From: Actinomadura luteofluorescens
GTDB lineage: Bacteria; Actinomycetota; Actinomycetes; Streptosporangiales; Streptosporangiaceae
Reading direction: 5' to 3'
NCBI RefSeq assembly: GCF_013409365.1
Contig: NZ_JACCBA010000001.1
Coordinates: 9,548,001-9,612,000, forward strand
DNA length: 64,000 bases
Shown here: piece after piece, positions 10,670 to 18,825 of the stretch
How positions within the stretch are numbered: position 1 is the first letter of the stretch
Layout of the letters: the number at the start of each line of letters is the position of its first letter
Position numbers and translations under genes: made by a program
The notes under the pieces: model-generated
Databases searched by the model: none
Told to the model about the DNA's origin: nothing
Seen by the model: the letters and a program-made list of their open reading frames with translations, nothing else

Positions 10670-11331
10670 TCCGGGTGATGCTGGCCGACGACCAGACACT
10701 GGTCCGGGCGGGGTTCCGGTCGATCCTGGAGGGCGAGGACGACATCGAGATCGTCGCCGAGGCCGGGGACGGCGAGCAGGCCGTGGCGCGGGCCCGGGAG
10801 CTGCGGCCCGACGTGGTGCTGATGGACATCCGCATGCCCGTCCTGGACGGGCTGGAGGCCACCCGGCGGATCATCGCCGACCCCCGGCTGGCCGACGTCC
10901 GCGTGGTGATCTTGACGACGTTCGACCTGGACGACTACGTCTACGGCGCGATCAAGGCCGGGGCCAGCGGGTTCCTGGTCAAGGACACCGAACCGACCGA
11001 GCTGATCCACGGGGTGCGGGTGGTGGCGCGCGGCGACGCGCTGCTGGCGCCCACGGTGACGCGGCGGCTCATCGCCGAGTTCGCCTCCCGGATCACCGCG
11101 CCGCCGCCCGCCGCCGAGCTCAACTCGCTGACCGACCGGGAGAGCGAGGTGCTGCGGCTGGTCGCGGCGGGCCTGTCCAACGAGGAGATCGCCGGCCGCC
11201 TGGTGCTGTCGCCCGCCACCGCCAAGACCCACGTCAGCCGTATCCTGGGCAAGGTCGGCGCCCGCGACCGGGCGCAGCTGGTGGTCCTGGCCTACGAGAC
11301 GGGGATGATCCGCCCCGGCTGGCTCGGCTGA
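10666..11331 (+). CDS. NarL/LuxR-type response regulator
   Basis: 221 residues: receiver domain with ADDQ at 7-10, phosphoacceptor Asp54 in LMDIRMP and Lys in FLVKDTEP; then a LuxR helix-turn-helix with LTDRESEVLRLVAAGLSNEEIA. It is translationally coupled to the upstream kinase (GTGA overlap). It has the same layout as the minus-strand regulator at 6.7 kb, so the divergent pairs may descend from one duplication. Likely binds near the CTGACGAAAGTCAG palindrome (inference). Confidence 0.93.
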   Translation: MIRVMLADDQTLVRAGFRSILEGEDDIEIVAEAGDGEQAVARARELRPDVVLMDIRMPVLDGLEATRRIIADPRLADVRVVILTTFDLDDYVYGAIKAGASGFLVKDTEPTELIHGVRVVARGDALLAPTVTRRLIAEFASRITAPPPAAELNSLTDRESEVLRLVAAGLSNEEIAGRLVLSPATAKTHVSRILGKVGARDRAQLVVLAYETGMIRPGWLG

Positions 11332-11361
11332 CCACCCGCCCGGCCCGCCGCTCGCCTGGGC

Positions 11362-11394
11362 ACACCGCCGCAACCGGGCCGGTCGCGGCGGTGT
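11362..11394 (+). terminator. Hairpin after response regulator gene
   Basis: Inverted repeat with 10-nt arms (ACACCGCCGC / GCGGCGGTGT) and a 13-nt loop, 30 bp after the regulator stop and just before the sigma factor start. There is no strong U-tract. It could end the two-component transcript or lie in the leader of the next gene. Confidence 0.45.
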
Positions 11395-11404
11395 TTGAAC
11401 GGAT

Positions 11405-12115
11405 GTGACGGTTACGGACGAAGCCCTCAGCCACGCCCCCGGCGCCGCGGGCGGCGACAGGAGCGGCCCGGGGGGCGACACCGCCGGGGCGCGGGTCGCC
11501 GCCGCCCTCGCCCGCGACCTCGACGAGGGGTTCGCCGCCCTGTACGAGGCGTACCGGGGCGCGGTGTTCTCCACCGCGCTGCGCCTGTGCGGGCGGTGGG
11601 CCGAGGCCGAGGACCTGTCCGCCGAGGCGTTCCTGCGCGCCTACCGCGCCCTGACCGGCTACGAGGAGGCGCGCATCGCCGGGCTGCGGCCGCGGGCCTG
11701 GCTGCTGACGATCCTGACCAACGTGTGGCGCAACAGCCTGCGCTCGGCCGCGCGGCGCCCGCCGCCGGGCCCCATCGAGGACGCCCCCGACCCGCCCGAC
11801 CCGGGCGAGGGCGTCGAGGACGCCGCCGCCCGCCACGAGACCGGCCGCGAACTGGCCGGCCTGCTGGCCCGGCTCCCCCACCAGCAGCGCGCCGCGGTCG
11901 TGCTGCGCCACGTCACCGACCTGCCCGTCGCCGAGATCGCCGCCGTCCTGGACCTGCCCGAGGGCACCGTGAAGTCCCACATCTCCCGCGGCCTGGCCCG
12001 CCTGCGCGCCCTGCGCGCCGCCCCCGGCCCGCCCGAAGCCGACCACGTCCAGCCCGACCGCGTCCAGCCCGACCGTTCCGCGCTCGACCCCGAGCAGAAA
12101 GGGGGCACCCGATGA
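11405..12115 (+). CDS. ECF-type RNA polymerase sigma factor
   Basis: 236-residue sigma-70 family factor. Region 2 spans about 40-110 (LYEAYRGAVFSTALRLCG...AEDLSAEAFLRAYRAL) and region 4 about 145-205 (LPHQQRAAVVLRHVTDLPVAEIAAVLDLPEGTVKSH). The C-terminal tail carries a short VQPDR repeat. GTG start. Its stop overlaps the ATG of an alkyltransferase gene (ATGA), so the two are made together. The place normally taken by an anti-sigma gene is held by that DNA repair protein. A role in the alkylation response is inferred from this coupling. Confidence 0.9.
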   Translation: MTVTDEALSHAPGAAGGDRSGPGGDTAGARVAAALARDLDEGFAALYEAYRGAVFSTALRLCGRWAEAEDLSAEAFLRAYRALTGYEEARIAGLRPRAWLLTILTNVWRNSLRSAARRPPPGPIEDAPDPPDPGEGVEDAAARHETGRELAGLLARLPHQQRAAVVLRHVTDLPVAEIAAVLDLPEGTVKSHISRGLARLRALRAAPGPPEADHVQPDRVQPDRSALDPEQKGGTR

Positions 12116-12891
12116 ACCGCACCGACCCCGCCGGCGGCACTCCCGACCCGCTGGCCGGTGAACTGGCGGGACTGGCCGCCGACGCGCCCCCGGCCCTGCT
12201 GGACCGCATCGCCGCCCGCCGCCTCCACGTCCCCGGCCCCCTGGAGGGCCTGCAGGTCGCCTTCACCGACCACGGCGTCGCCTACCTGCGCGCCGGCATG
12301 GACGACCGGGAGTTCGCGGCGGCGTTCCGCGCCCGGTTCGCGCGGCCGCTGCTGCCCGCCGACCGCCCCCCGGCCGGGCTGCTGTCCGCCCTGCGCACCG
12401 GCCGGCTCGGCCCGCTGCGCCTGGACCTGCGCGGACTCAGCGACTTCGAGGCCGCCGTGCTGCGCGCCGCCGCGCAGATCCCCCGCGGGCAGACCCGCCC
12501 CTACGCGTGGGTGGCCCGGCACGCCGGACGCCCCAAGGCCGTCCGCGCCGCCGGGTCGGCGCTGGGCCGCAACCCCGTCCCGCTGCTCATCCCCTGCCAC
12601 CGCGTGACCCGCTCGGACGGCACCCTGGGCGACTACGTGTTCGGCTCCGAGGCCAAGGAGCGGCTGCTGCGCGCCGAGGACGTCGACGTCGAGGAGGTCA
12701 CCGATCTGGCCCGGCGCGGCGTGCGGCTGGTCGGCTCCGACACCACCGGGATCGTGTGCTACCCGACCTGCGCGGACGCGCGCCGGATCACCCCCGGGCA
12801 CCGGCGCGGGTTCGGGGACCTGGCCGCCGCGCGCGCCGCCGGGTACCGGCCGTGCCTGCACTGCCGCCCCGGCGACGCCCTCCCCGCCTGA
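12112..12891 (+). CDS. O6-alkylguanine-DNA alkyltransferase with C-terminal Ada-type zinc site
   Basis: 259 residues. The alkyltransferase active site PCHRV is at 161-165 (acceptor Cys162), preceded by the DNA-binding helix region around IPRGQTRPYAWVA. The C-terminal 50 residues hold the Ada metal site in the order Cys216-x3-Cys220...Cys248-x2-Cys251 in the context TTGIVCYPTC and GYRPCLHC. In E. coli Ada this zinc module is N-terminal and one Cys accepts methyl groups from phosphotriesters; here it lies at the opposite end and there is no AraC domain. The gene is translationally coupled to the ECF sigma gene, so a methylation-sensing partnership is an attractive inference. Confidence 0.88.
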   Translation: MNRTDPAGGTPDPLAGELAGLAADAPPALLDRIAARRLHVPGPLEGLQVAFTDHGVAYLRAGMDDREFAAAFRARFARPLLPADRPPAGLLSALRTGRLGPLRLDLRGLSDFEAAVLRAAAQIPRGQTRPYAWVARHAGRPKAVRAAGSALGRNPVPLLIPCHRVTRSDGTLGDYVFGSEAKERLLRAEDVDVEEVTDLARRGVRLVGSDTTGIVCYPTCADARRITPGHRRGFGDLAAARAAGYRPCLHCRPGDALPA

Positions 12892-13033
12892 CCCGCGGCC
12901 CCGCCGGCCGAGCCCGGCGGCACGGCCCGGCGGTGGGCGGGGCGGTGGGCATACATCGGCGCGGGACGGGAATGGGGCCGTCCACCTGCGGGGACGAGCC
13001 CGCGGGCGAACCGCCGACGAGGGGGAGATCGCC

Positions 13034-14110
13034 ATGCGCGTCGTCGTCACCGGCGCCACGGGCAACATCGGGACCAGCACCGTCCGCGCGCTCGCCGAGG
13101 ACCCGGCCGTCACCGAGATCACCGGACTGTCCCGCCGCGAACCCGGCCCCGGCGCCGCCCGCGAGGCCGACCCCGGCGGCACCGGCAAGCTTCGGTGGGC
13201 CGAGGCCGACGTCACCGACACCGACCTGGTCCCGCTGATGCGCGGCGCCGACGCCGTCGTCCACCTGGCGTGGCTGTTCCAGCCCACCCACCGGCCCGCG
13301 GTGACCTGGGACTCCAACGCCGTCGGCAGCGCCCGAGTGTTCGACGCCGCCGCCCGCGCGGGCGTGCCCGCGCTGGTGTACTCCTCCTCCGTCGGGGCCT
13401 ACTCTCCCGGCCCCAAGGACCGCGCGGTCGACGAGTCCTGGCCCACCCACGGGTGGCCCGAGGCCGCCTACAGCCGCGAGAAGGCCTACGTCGAGCGGCT
13501 CCTGGACGCCTTCGAGACCGCCAACCCCGACTGCCGCGTCGTGCGGCTGCGGCCCGGTTTCATCTTCGAACGGCAGAGCGCCAGCGAGCAGCGCCGCCTG
13601 TTCGCCGGGCCGCTGCTGCCCGGACGCCTCGCCCGCCCCGGCCTCATCCCGGTCGTGCCGGACCTGCCCGGCCTGCGGCTGCAGGTCCTGCACTCCGCCG
13701 ACGCCGGGCAGGCGTTCCGGCTCGCCGCCACCGGCCAGGCCCGCGGCGCCTTCAACCTCGCCGCCGAACCCGCCCTGGACGCCGCCGAGCTCGCCGACCT
13801 GCTCGGCGCCCGGATCGTGCGGCTGCCCGCGCGGGGCGTGCGGGCCGCGCTCGCCGCCGCCTGGAGCCTGCACCTGGTGCCCGCCTCCCCCGCCCTGCTC
13901 GACCTGGCCCTGCAGGTCCCGCTCATGGACACCGCCCGGGCCCGCGACGAGCTCGGCTGGACGCCCCGGCACACCGCCCGCGAAGCGATCACCGAGTTCC
14001 TGGAGGGGCTGCGCACCGGCGCCGGCCGCGACACCCCGCCGCTGTCCCCCGACACCGGCGGGCGGATGCGCGGCCGCGAGTTCGCCACCGGCGTCGGCCG
14101 CAAACCCTGA
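13034..14110 (+). CDS. NAD-dependent epimerase/dehydratase (extended SDR)
   Basis: 358-residue Rossmann protein. The glycine motif VTGATGNIG is at the N-terminus, a Ser cluster YSSSVGAYS near 117-125, and the catalytic YSREK (Tyr-x3-Lys) near 150. These mark an extended short-chain dehydrogenase of the sugar epimerase class; the substrate is unknown. The last 30 residues are Gly/Arg-rich. GGGGGAGA ribosome site before the ATG. No clear partner is adjacent, and the upstream 143 bp suggest its own promoter. Confidence 0.87.
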   Translation: MRVVVTGATGNIGTSTVRALAEDPAVTEITGLSRREPGPGAAREADPGGTGKLRWAEADVTDTDLVPLMRGADAVVHLAWLFQPTHRPAVTWDSNAVGSARVFDAAARAGVPALVYSSSVGAYSPGPKDRAVDESWPTHGWPEAAYSREKAYVERLLDAFETANPDCRVVRLRPGFIFERQSASEQRRLFAGPLLPGRLARPGLIPVVPDLPGLRLQVLHSADAGQAFRLAATGQARGAFNLAAEPALDAAELADLLGARIVRLPARGVRAALAAAWSLHLVPASPALLDLALQVPLMDTARARDELGWTPRHTAREAITEFLEGLRTGAGRDTPPLSPDTGGRMRGREFATGVGRKP

Positions 14111-14211
14111 CCCCCCGCCGCCACGACATCACCACATCACGATGACCGGCGGCACGGTCCGGCGCGTCCGCCGGGCACCGATCCGCCGACAACCGATCCG
14201 GAGGTCACCCG

Positions 14212-14463
14212 ATGCCGACGATCACAGCCGAGCACCTGCACACCCTGCTGGCCTCCACCGACCGCGGCGCCGCGCTCGTCGTCGTCGAGGGCCGCGCCGC
14301 CGTCGTCCCGTCCGGCCCCGGCCGCGGCGAGGGCCCCGAGGACGCCATGGTGATCACCACGCGGGACGCCGTCATCGCCGAACTCGACACCGGCGCCAAC
14401 GAGGAGCAGCTCGAGGCCCTGGCCCAGCGGCTGGACACCGCCCTGGACAGCCTCGGCGGCTGA
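14212..14463 (+). CDS. Small hypothetical protein
   Basis: 83 residues, acidic, no membrane segment or Cys. It starts MPTITAEHLHTLL and contains a VVVEGRAAVVP strand pair and a C-terminal helix (EEQLEALAQRLDTALDSL). Not recognised. Codon use matches the neighbours and a GGAGGT ribosome site lies at good spacing, so I judge it real. It converges with the CDGSH gene. Confidence 0.65.
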   Translation: MPTITAEHLHTLLASTDRGAALVVVEGRAAVVPSGPGRGEGPEDAMVITTRDAVIAELDTGANEEQLEALAQRLDTALDSLGG

Positions 14464-14529
14464 CCCGCCGCACGCCACACCTCGCGGCCGGGCCGGCAGC
14501 GGATCAGCGGGCCGGGTCAGTGGGCCGGA

Positions 14530-14793
14530 TCAGTCGCGGCGGCGCCGGCGGTGGCTGGTGTCGCAGAACGGGTAGGCGCGGCTGCGGCGGCACGCGCACA
14601 GCGCGACCAGCCAGCGGTCCGACACCGCCGTCGACCCGTCCTCCATCACGACCTCCACCGGGCCCTCCACCAGCACCGGCCCGCCCGGCACCATCCGCAC
14701 CCGCCGCCGCTCCCGGCCACCCGGCCCCTCCCCGGCCGCGCTCTGCGGCCGCGCCGCGGACGGGTTCTCAGGCGGCCTCCCGGTCACGCTCAT
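14530..14793 (-). CDS. CDGSH-type iron-sulfur protein
   Basis: 87 residues. The C-terminal CDGSH motif is complete: Cys66-x-Cys68-x2-Ser-x3-Pro-x-Cys77-Asp-x-Ser-His81, the 3Cys-1His ligand set for a redox-active 2Fe-2S cluster. The first 30 residues are disordered and the last seven are Arg-rich. The start chosen is ATG 14793; an upstream in-frame ATG at 14844 lies deeper in the preceding gene. It overlaps the methyltransferase gene by 26 bp and is the last gene of a four-gene minus-strand cluster with two enzymes that could use reducing equivalents. Confidence 0.88.
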   Translation of the reverse strand: MSVTGRPPENPSAARPQSAAGEGPGGRERRRVRMVPGGPVLVEGPVEVVMEDGSTAVSDRWLVALCACRRSRAYPFCDTSHRRRRRD

Positions 14794-15469
14794 CGCACGC
14801 CTCCTCCCCGATCCGGTCGGCGCGCACCACCACCAGGTCCTCATGCCGCTGCCCGGCCACCAGCAGGCCCCGCGCCCGCAACCCGTCCGCGCGGCCCCGC
14901 ATCACCGGCCCGAACGGCTCGCGGTGCCGCGCCACCACCGACGCCCGCATCCCCGCGCGGCGCAGCCCCACCAGCGTGGACGCCACCCCGTTCAGCGCCG
15001 AATGCACCACCAGCAGCGTCCCCGACGGCGACAGGTGCCGGGGGGCCTGCGCGCAGATCCGGTCCAGCAGCACCCGGCCGTCCAGGCCCGCCTCCCACGC
15101 CCGCGCCCGGCCCCGCACCGACGCCGGGTCGACGTCCCCGGCCACGTACGGGGGGTTGGCGACGATCACGTCGAACTCCAGCCCTGCGACCGGCGCGAAC
15201 ATGTCGCCGCGCAGCACCCGCACCGGCAGCCCCCGCATCCGTGCGTTCACCCGCGCCGCCAGCACCGCCTGCGCCGAGGCGTCCACGGCGACGACCTCGC
15301 AGCCGGCCCGCGCCGCGGCCAGCGCCACCGCGCCCGTCCCGGTGCCGAGCTCCAGGACCCGCGCCCCCGGCGGCGCCCCCGTCCGCGCCAGCGACGCCAG
15401 CAGCGCCCGCGTCAGCAGCGAGGTGTCGGCCTGCGGCCGGTACACGCCCGGCGGCCTGAAAAGCATCAT
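14768..15469 (-). CDS. HemK2/MTQ2-type class I methyltransferase
   Basis: 233 residues. SAM-binding motif LELGTGTGAVAL is at 39-50, acidic motif VVAVDAS at about 59-65, and NPPYVAG from Asn105, the (N/D)PPY motif of enzymes that methylate amide or amine nitrogen (Gln, Asn or adenine N6). It resembles eukaryotic HemK2/MTQ2 more than release-factor methyltransferase PrmC, lacking PrmC's N-terminal helical domain. GGGGAGG ribosome site before ATG 15469. It sits between a diiron oxygenase-like gene and a CDGSH gene; the physiological substrate is unknown. Confidence 0.87.
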   Translation of the reverse strand: MMLFRPPGVYRPQADTSLLTRALLASLARTGAPPGARVLELGTGTGAVALAAARAGCEVVAVDASAQAVLAARVNARMRGLPVRVLRGDMFAPVAGLEFDVIVANPPYVAGDVDPASVRGRARAWEAGLDGRVLLDRICAQAPRHLSPSGTLLVVHSALNGVASTLVGLRRAGMRASVVARHREPFGPVMRGRADGLRARGLLVAGQRHEDLVVVRADRIGEEACDERDREAA

Positions 15470-15486
15470 CGCCCGCCCCTCCCCCT

Positions 15487-16752
15487 TCACCGCGCCACCC
15501 CGGCGACCGTCTGCGCGCCGCCCGAAGCACCGGTCACCGCATCGGTCACCGCATCGCCCGTCTCCGGCGCGAGCGGGCGCCGCAGCGCCGGGCGGCCCGC
15601 CCGCCAGCACTCCAGCAGATGCCCGCCCAACCGGTCCTCCAGCAGGCCCGTCGCGCGCACGCCCAGCACCACGTCCCCGGCCAGGCCCGGCTCGGACTCC
15701 AGCAGCCCGCCGATCACCTCGTGGCGCAGCACCTGCTCGTGGACGGCGTCGGCCTCGATGTGCTCGGTGTGGAACAGCAGCGCGCGCGGCCCGGCGCCCA
15801 GCCGCTCCAGCGCCCGCGCCATCCGCCGCGCCGACGGCGCCGTCGTGATCTCCGCCGCCGCGAAGTGCCCCACCAGCGCGGCCCGCAGCGACCGGTGCAG
15901 CCCGAACAGCGACATCATGTTCACCGTCGCCAGCATCACCGCCGGCGCCGCGTCCACGTACGCGCCGTAGGACGGGTCCAGCCCCAGGTCGTCCAGCAGA
16001 TCGGCGTACAGGCCCTGGTGCGTCATCTCCGGGCGGCCGCCGCCGAACTCGTCGAACTCGACCGCCACCAGGGCCGCCTTGGCCCGCCCCCGCAGCCGCG
16101 GGATCACCCACGCGTGCGGGTCGGCCTCCTTCAGGTGGTACACCGACCGCAGCGCCGCGTACTCGCGCATCTGCCCCCGGGTGCCCTCGTCGAGCAGATG
16201 GTGGGAGACGCCGCGGGCGTCCACGGGCTCGACCAGCAGTTCCTCCAGCGCGCCGTGCACGTCGCGGGCCGCGTCCGCGCCGCCCGCCCGCCCCACGTCG
16301 CGGCGCAGCGCCGCCAGGAACACCGCCTCCATCGCCCCGCGCAGCCGCAGCAGTCCCGTATCCCACTCCCAGTCCGGGTCCACGCCCGCGAATCCCTGGT
16401 AGTGCAGCTCGTAGCAGGTGTGCAGTGCCAGCTGCAGATCCTCGCCGTAGGGGTCGCAGGACCGCACCTCGGCGACGCGGCCGGCGATCCCGGCCGGGCC
16501 CGGCGGGTCGTCGAGGGGGGCGTCGAGTGGGTCCGGGGGCCGGCCCGAGGCCAGGGCGTCCGTCACGGCCCGCGACAGCGGCCCGCGCGGCGCCGGCAGC
16601 ACAGGCGCCCGGTCCGCGCGCGCCCGCACAGGCCCGAGCGTCGACCCGAACGCAGAACCCGTCCCGCGGTCTGACGCGGGGCCCGTCCCGCGGCCGTTCC
16701 CCGGGCCGGGCTCGGGACCGCGGGAGGGCGGCCGGTCCTGGTGAGCGGTCAT
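15487..16752 (-). CDS. Haem-oxygenase-like iron-containing redox enzyme
   Basis: 421 residues, predicted all-helical haem-oxygenase-like fold (iron-containing redox enzyme family). The conserved acid/His patterns VEFDEFGGG (near 232) and FHTEHIEADAVHEQ (near 325) fit the ligand set of haem-oxygenase-like diiron oxidases such as the N-oxygenases and UndA. The first 75 residues are Pro/Gly/Arg-rich and probably disordered. Start at ATG 16752 is fixed by GGAGGAG just upstream. It lies 13 bp after the carboxylate-amine ligase gene and 17 bp before the methyltransferase gene. It likely oxidises a small amine or acid; the substrate is unknown. Confidence 0.83.
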   Translation of the reverse strand: MTAHQDRPPSRGPEPGPGNGRGTGPASDRGTGSAFGSTLGPVRARADRAPVLPAPRGPLSRAVTDALASGRPPDPLDAPLDDPPGPAGIAGRVAEVRSCDPYGEDLQLALHTCYELHYQGFAGVDPDWEWDTGLLRLRGAMEAVFLAALRRDVGRAGGADAARDVHGALEELLVEPVDARGVSHHLLDEGTRGQMREYAALRSVYHLKEADPHAWVIPRLRGRAKAALVAVEFDEFGGGRPEMTHQGLYADLLDDLGLDPSYGAYVDAAPAVMLATVNMMSLFGLHRSLRAALVGHFAAAEITTAPSARRMARALERLGAGPRALLFHTEHIEADAVHEQVLRHEVIGGLLESEPGLAGDVVLGVRATGLLEDRLGGHLLECWRAGRPALRRPLAPETGDAVTDAVTGASGGAQTVAGVAR

Positions 16753-16765
16753 ATCTCCTCCGTCG

Positions 16766-18043
16766 TCAAGGGGCATCCGGCTCCGGTACCCGCTCACCCG
16801 CGTCCCATACGCCCGGTTCTTCCCCTGAAATCCCGTCCGGTGCGTCCGCCGTGCCCCCGTCGGCGCCGCCCACCGGCCCACCCGGCCCCGCACCGGTGTC
16901 CGGCCCGGGGGCCAGGTCGCCGGACTCGGTCTGCCGGGCCAGCATGTCCACCACCGCGCGCGGGCCGCCGCGCCGCGCCGCTCGGCGCTGCCGGTCCGCG
17001 CCCGTCCCCGCGCGGCGCACGCCCTCCACCAGCGTGAGCACCGCGCCCAGGTCACCGGCCTCCTCCAGGGCCGGGGCCGCGCGGGCGACCAGGCCGTCGA
17101 CCAGCCGCCACGCCGGGACGGCCCGCCGCGCCACCGGGTCCACCATCGCGCCGTCCAGCCCGTGCCGGGCCGCGTTCCACAGCGCCGCCGCGCACACCTG
17201 CCCGTCGGCTTGCGGCGCCTCCCGGCCCGCCGCCAGATCCGCCAGCGCGGCGCCGACCAGGCCCCGCACCAGCGCGGCCTGCAGCACCGCCTCGTCCGCG
17301 GTCGCCGCCGCGTCCCCGGCCCGCACCTCCACCGTCGGCCACCGCGGCGACGGCCGCGCCAGCCAGAACGTCATCGCCCCGTCCACCAGCGCGCCCGACT
17401 CCACCAGTGCCGCGACCCGTGCGTCGTAGTCGGCCGCCGACGCCGACCACGGCGGCACGCCCGCGCCCGGGAACCGGGCCATCTCCATCATCCGGCGCGC
17501 CGCGTAGCGGGTGGGGCGCCCGCGGTCGAACGGCGAGTTGGCCGCCAGCGCCACCAGCACCGGCAGCCACGGCCGCAGATGGTTCACCACCGCCACCGCC
17601 GACTCGCGGTCGGTGACGCCGACGTGCACGTGGCAGCCGCAGGCCTGGTAGTCCTCGACCACGTCGCCGTAGGCGGACACGATCGCGGCGAACCGCTCGC
17701 CCCGCGCGGCCGGCGGCGGGCTGCCGCCCAGCACCGGCGTCCCCGACGCCACCAGCAGCGCGCCGTCCTTCCGCGCCGCCTCCGCCAGCCGCGCCCGCCC
17801 GTACCGCAGCTGCGCGCGCAGGCCCGCCAGGTTGTGGCACACCCCCGTCACCGCCTCCACCTGCGACCCCAGCAACTCGGTGTGGAACGATCCACCCGAG
17901 GTCCGCCACCGGTGCGGCCCGGCCCTTTCCAGGACGTCCTCGGCATGCGCGACGCACTCCCCCGACACCGCGTCCACCAGCAGGAACTCCTCCTCCACCC
18001 CGAGACTGACGCCCGGCGCGTGCCCCTTCACGCCTCCGCCCAT
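16766..18043 (-). CDS. YbdK-type carboxylate-amine ligase (GCS2 family)
   Basis: 425-residue ATP-dependent ligase of the glutamate-cysteine ligase 2 family. GVEEEFLLVD at 15-24 is the family start motif, followed by CHVHVGV near 135, a basic/aromatic stretch RPWLPVLVALAANSPF, and VEVRAGD. YbdK proteins join a carboxylate to an amine through an acyl phosphate and have weak glutamate-cysteine ligase activity. The C-terminal 60 residues are acidic and Gly/Pro-rich, not part of the fold. It is the first gene of the cluster with a diiron protein, a methyltransferase and a CDGSH protein. The true substrate is probably specific to this cluster (inference). Confidence 0.87.
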   Translation of the reverse strand: MGGGVKGHAPGVSLGVEEEFLLVDAVSGECVAHAEDVLERAGPHRWRTSGGSFHTELLGSQVEAVTGVCHNLAGLRAQLRYGRARLAEAARKDGALLVASGTPVLGGSPPPAARGERFAAIVSAYGDVVEDYQACGCHVHVGVTDRESAVAVVNHLRPWLPVLVALAANSPFDRGRPTRYAARRMMEMARFPGAGVPPWSASAADYDARVAALVESGALVDGAMTFWLARPSPRWPTVEVRAGDAAATADEAVLQAALVRGLVGAALADLAAGREAPQADGQVCAAALWNAARHGLDGAMVDPVARRAVPAWRLVDGLVARAAPALEEAGDLGAVLTLVEGVRRAGTGADRQRRAARRGGPRAVVDMLARQTESGDLAPGPDTGAGPGGPVGGADGGTADAPDGISGEEPGVWDAGERVPEPDAP

Positions 18044-18224
18044 GCCGAGTCCCCCTCACTCGTACAGACCCCCTCACCCCGGGGGATTCCCGTCCAGAAC
18101 GTCCCCTCCCTCCCCTGCCCGAGATCCTTTACCCCGCCCCGGACGGCCGCCCTGACCGGATCGTTCCGCATCCCGCCGCGATGGTGCCTGCCCGGCGGCG
18201 CCTCGCCCGGCCAGGATCGACACC

Positions 18225-18818
18225 ATGAACCGCGCGCTCCTCGTCATCGACGTCCAGGAATCCTTCCGCCGCCGCCCCAACTGGGAGGCGGTCTCGGCAC
18301 CCGACATCGACGCCCGCGCCGCGCGCCTGGCCGAGGCCGCCCGCGCCGCCGGCGACCTGGTCGTGTGGATCCTGCACGCCGAACCCGGCAGCGGGGGCGC
18401 CTTCGACCCCGAGCTCGGCCACGTCCGGCTCATGGACGGCCTGGCCCCCGCGGCCGGCGAACCCGTCATGACCAAGACCTCACGCAACGCCTTCACCACC
18501 ACCGGCCTGCAGCAGTTCCTCACCGGACGCGGCGTGACCGAGGTCGCCGTCTGCGGCATCCAGACCGAGCAGTGCTGCGAGACCACCGCCCGCCTGGCCG
18601 CCGACCTCGGCTACCGCGTCACCTTCGTCACCGACGCCACCGCCACCTTCCCCATCGAGCACCGCGACGCCCCGCCCGGCCGTCCCCTGGCCGAGATCCT
18701 CGCCGACCCCGCCACCCTGCCCACCGACCAGATCATCGCCCGCACCGAGTACGCCCTGGCCGGGCGGTTCGCCGCCATCGCCTCGCTCGACGACCTCGCG
18801 CCCGTCCCGGTAGGCTGA
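18225..18818 (+). CDS. Isochorismatase-like cysteine hydrolase
   Basis: 197 residues with the catalytic triad of the family: Asp9 in VIDVQESF, Lys84 in MTKTSRNAF, and the nucleophile Cys117 in GIQTEQCCETTA. Members hydrolyse amides or vinyl ethers (nicotinamidase, isochorismatase, N-carbamoylsarcosine amidase). Nothing here fixes the substrate. The gene is divergent from the YbdK-like ligase and 7 bp upstream of a GlxA-type regulator, a very common pairing in which the regulator controls the hydrolase. Confidence 0.9.
   Translation: MNRALLVIDVQESFRRRPNWEAVSAPDIDARAARLAEAARAAGDLVVWILHAEPGSGGAFDPELGHVRLMDGLAPAAGEPVMTKTSRNAFTTTGLQQFLTGRGVTEVAVCGIQTEQCCETTARLAADLGYRVTFVTDATATFPIEHRDAPPGRPLAEILADPATLPTDQIIARTEYALAGRFAAIASLDDLAPVPVG
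18811..18816 (+). promoter_or_regulatory. Possible -10 box (TAGGCT) inside the preceding gene end
   Basis: TAGGCT, 9 nt before the GTG at 18826, overlapping the last codons of the hydrolase gene. It could give the regulator its own transcript. Spacing is slightly longer than at the other boxes. Confidence 0.3.
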
Positions 18819-18825
18819 CCGGATC

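Noticed and set aside
11395..12891. Sigma factor and alkyltransferase read as one fused plus-strand ORF
   Set aside because: The long frame matches the alkyltransferase but its upstream half is out of frame with the sigma factor; the ATGA junction shows two proteins.
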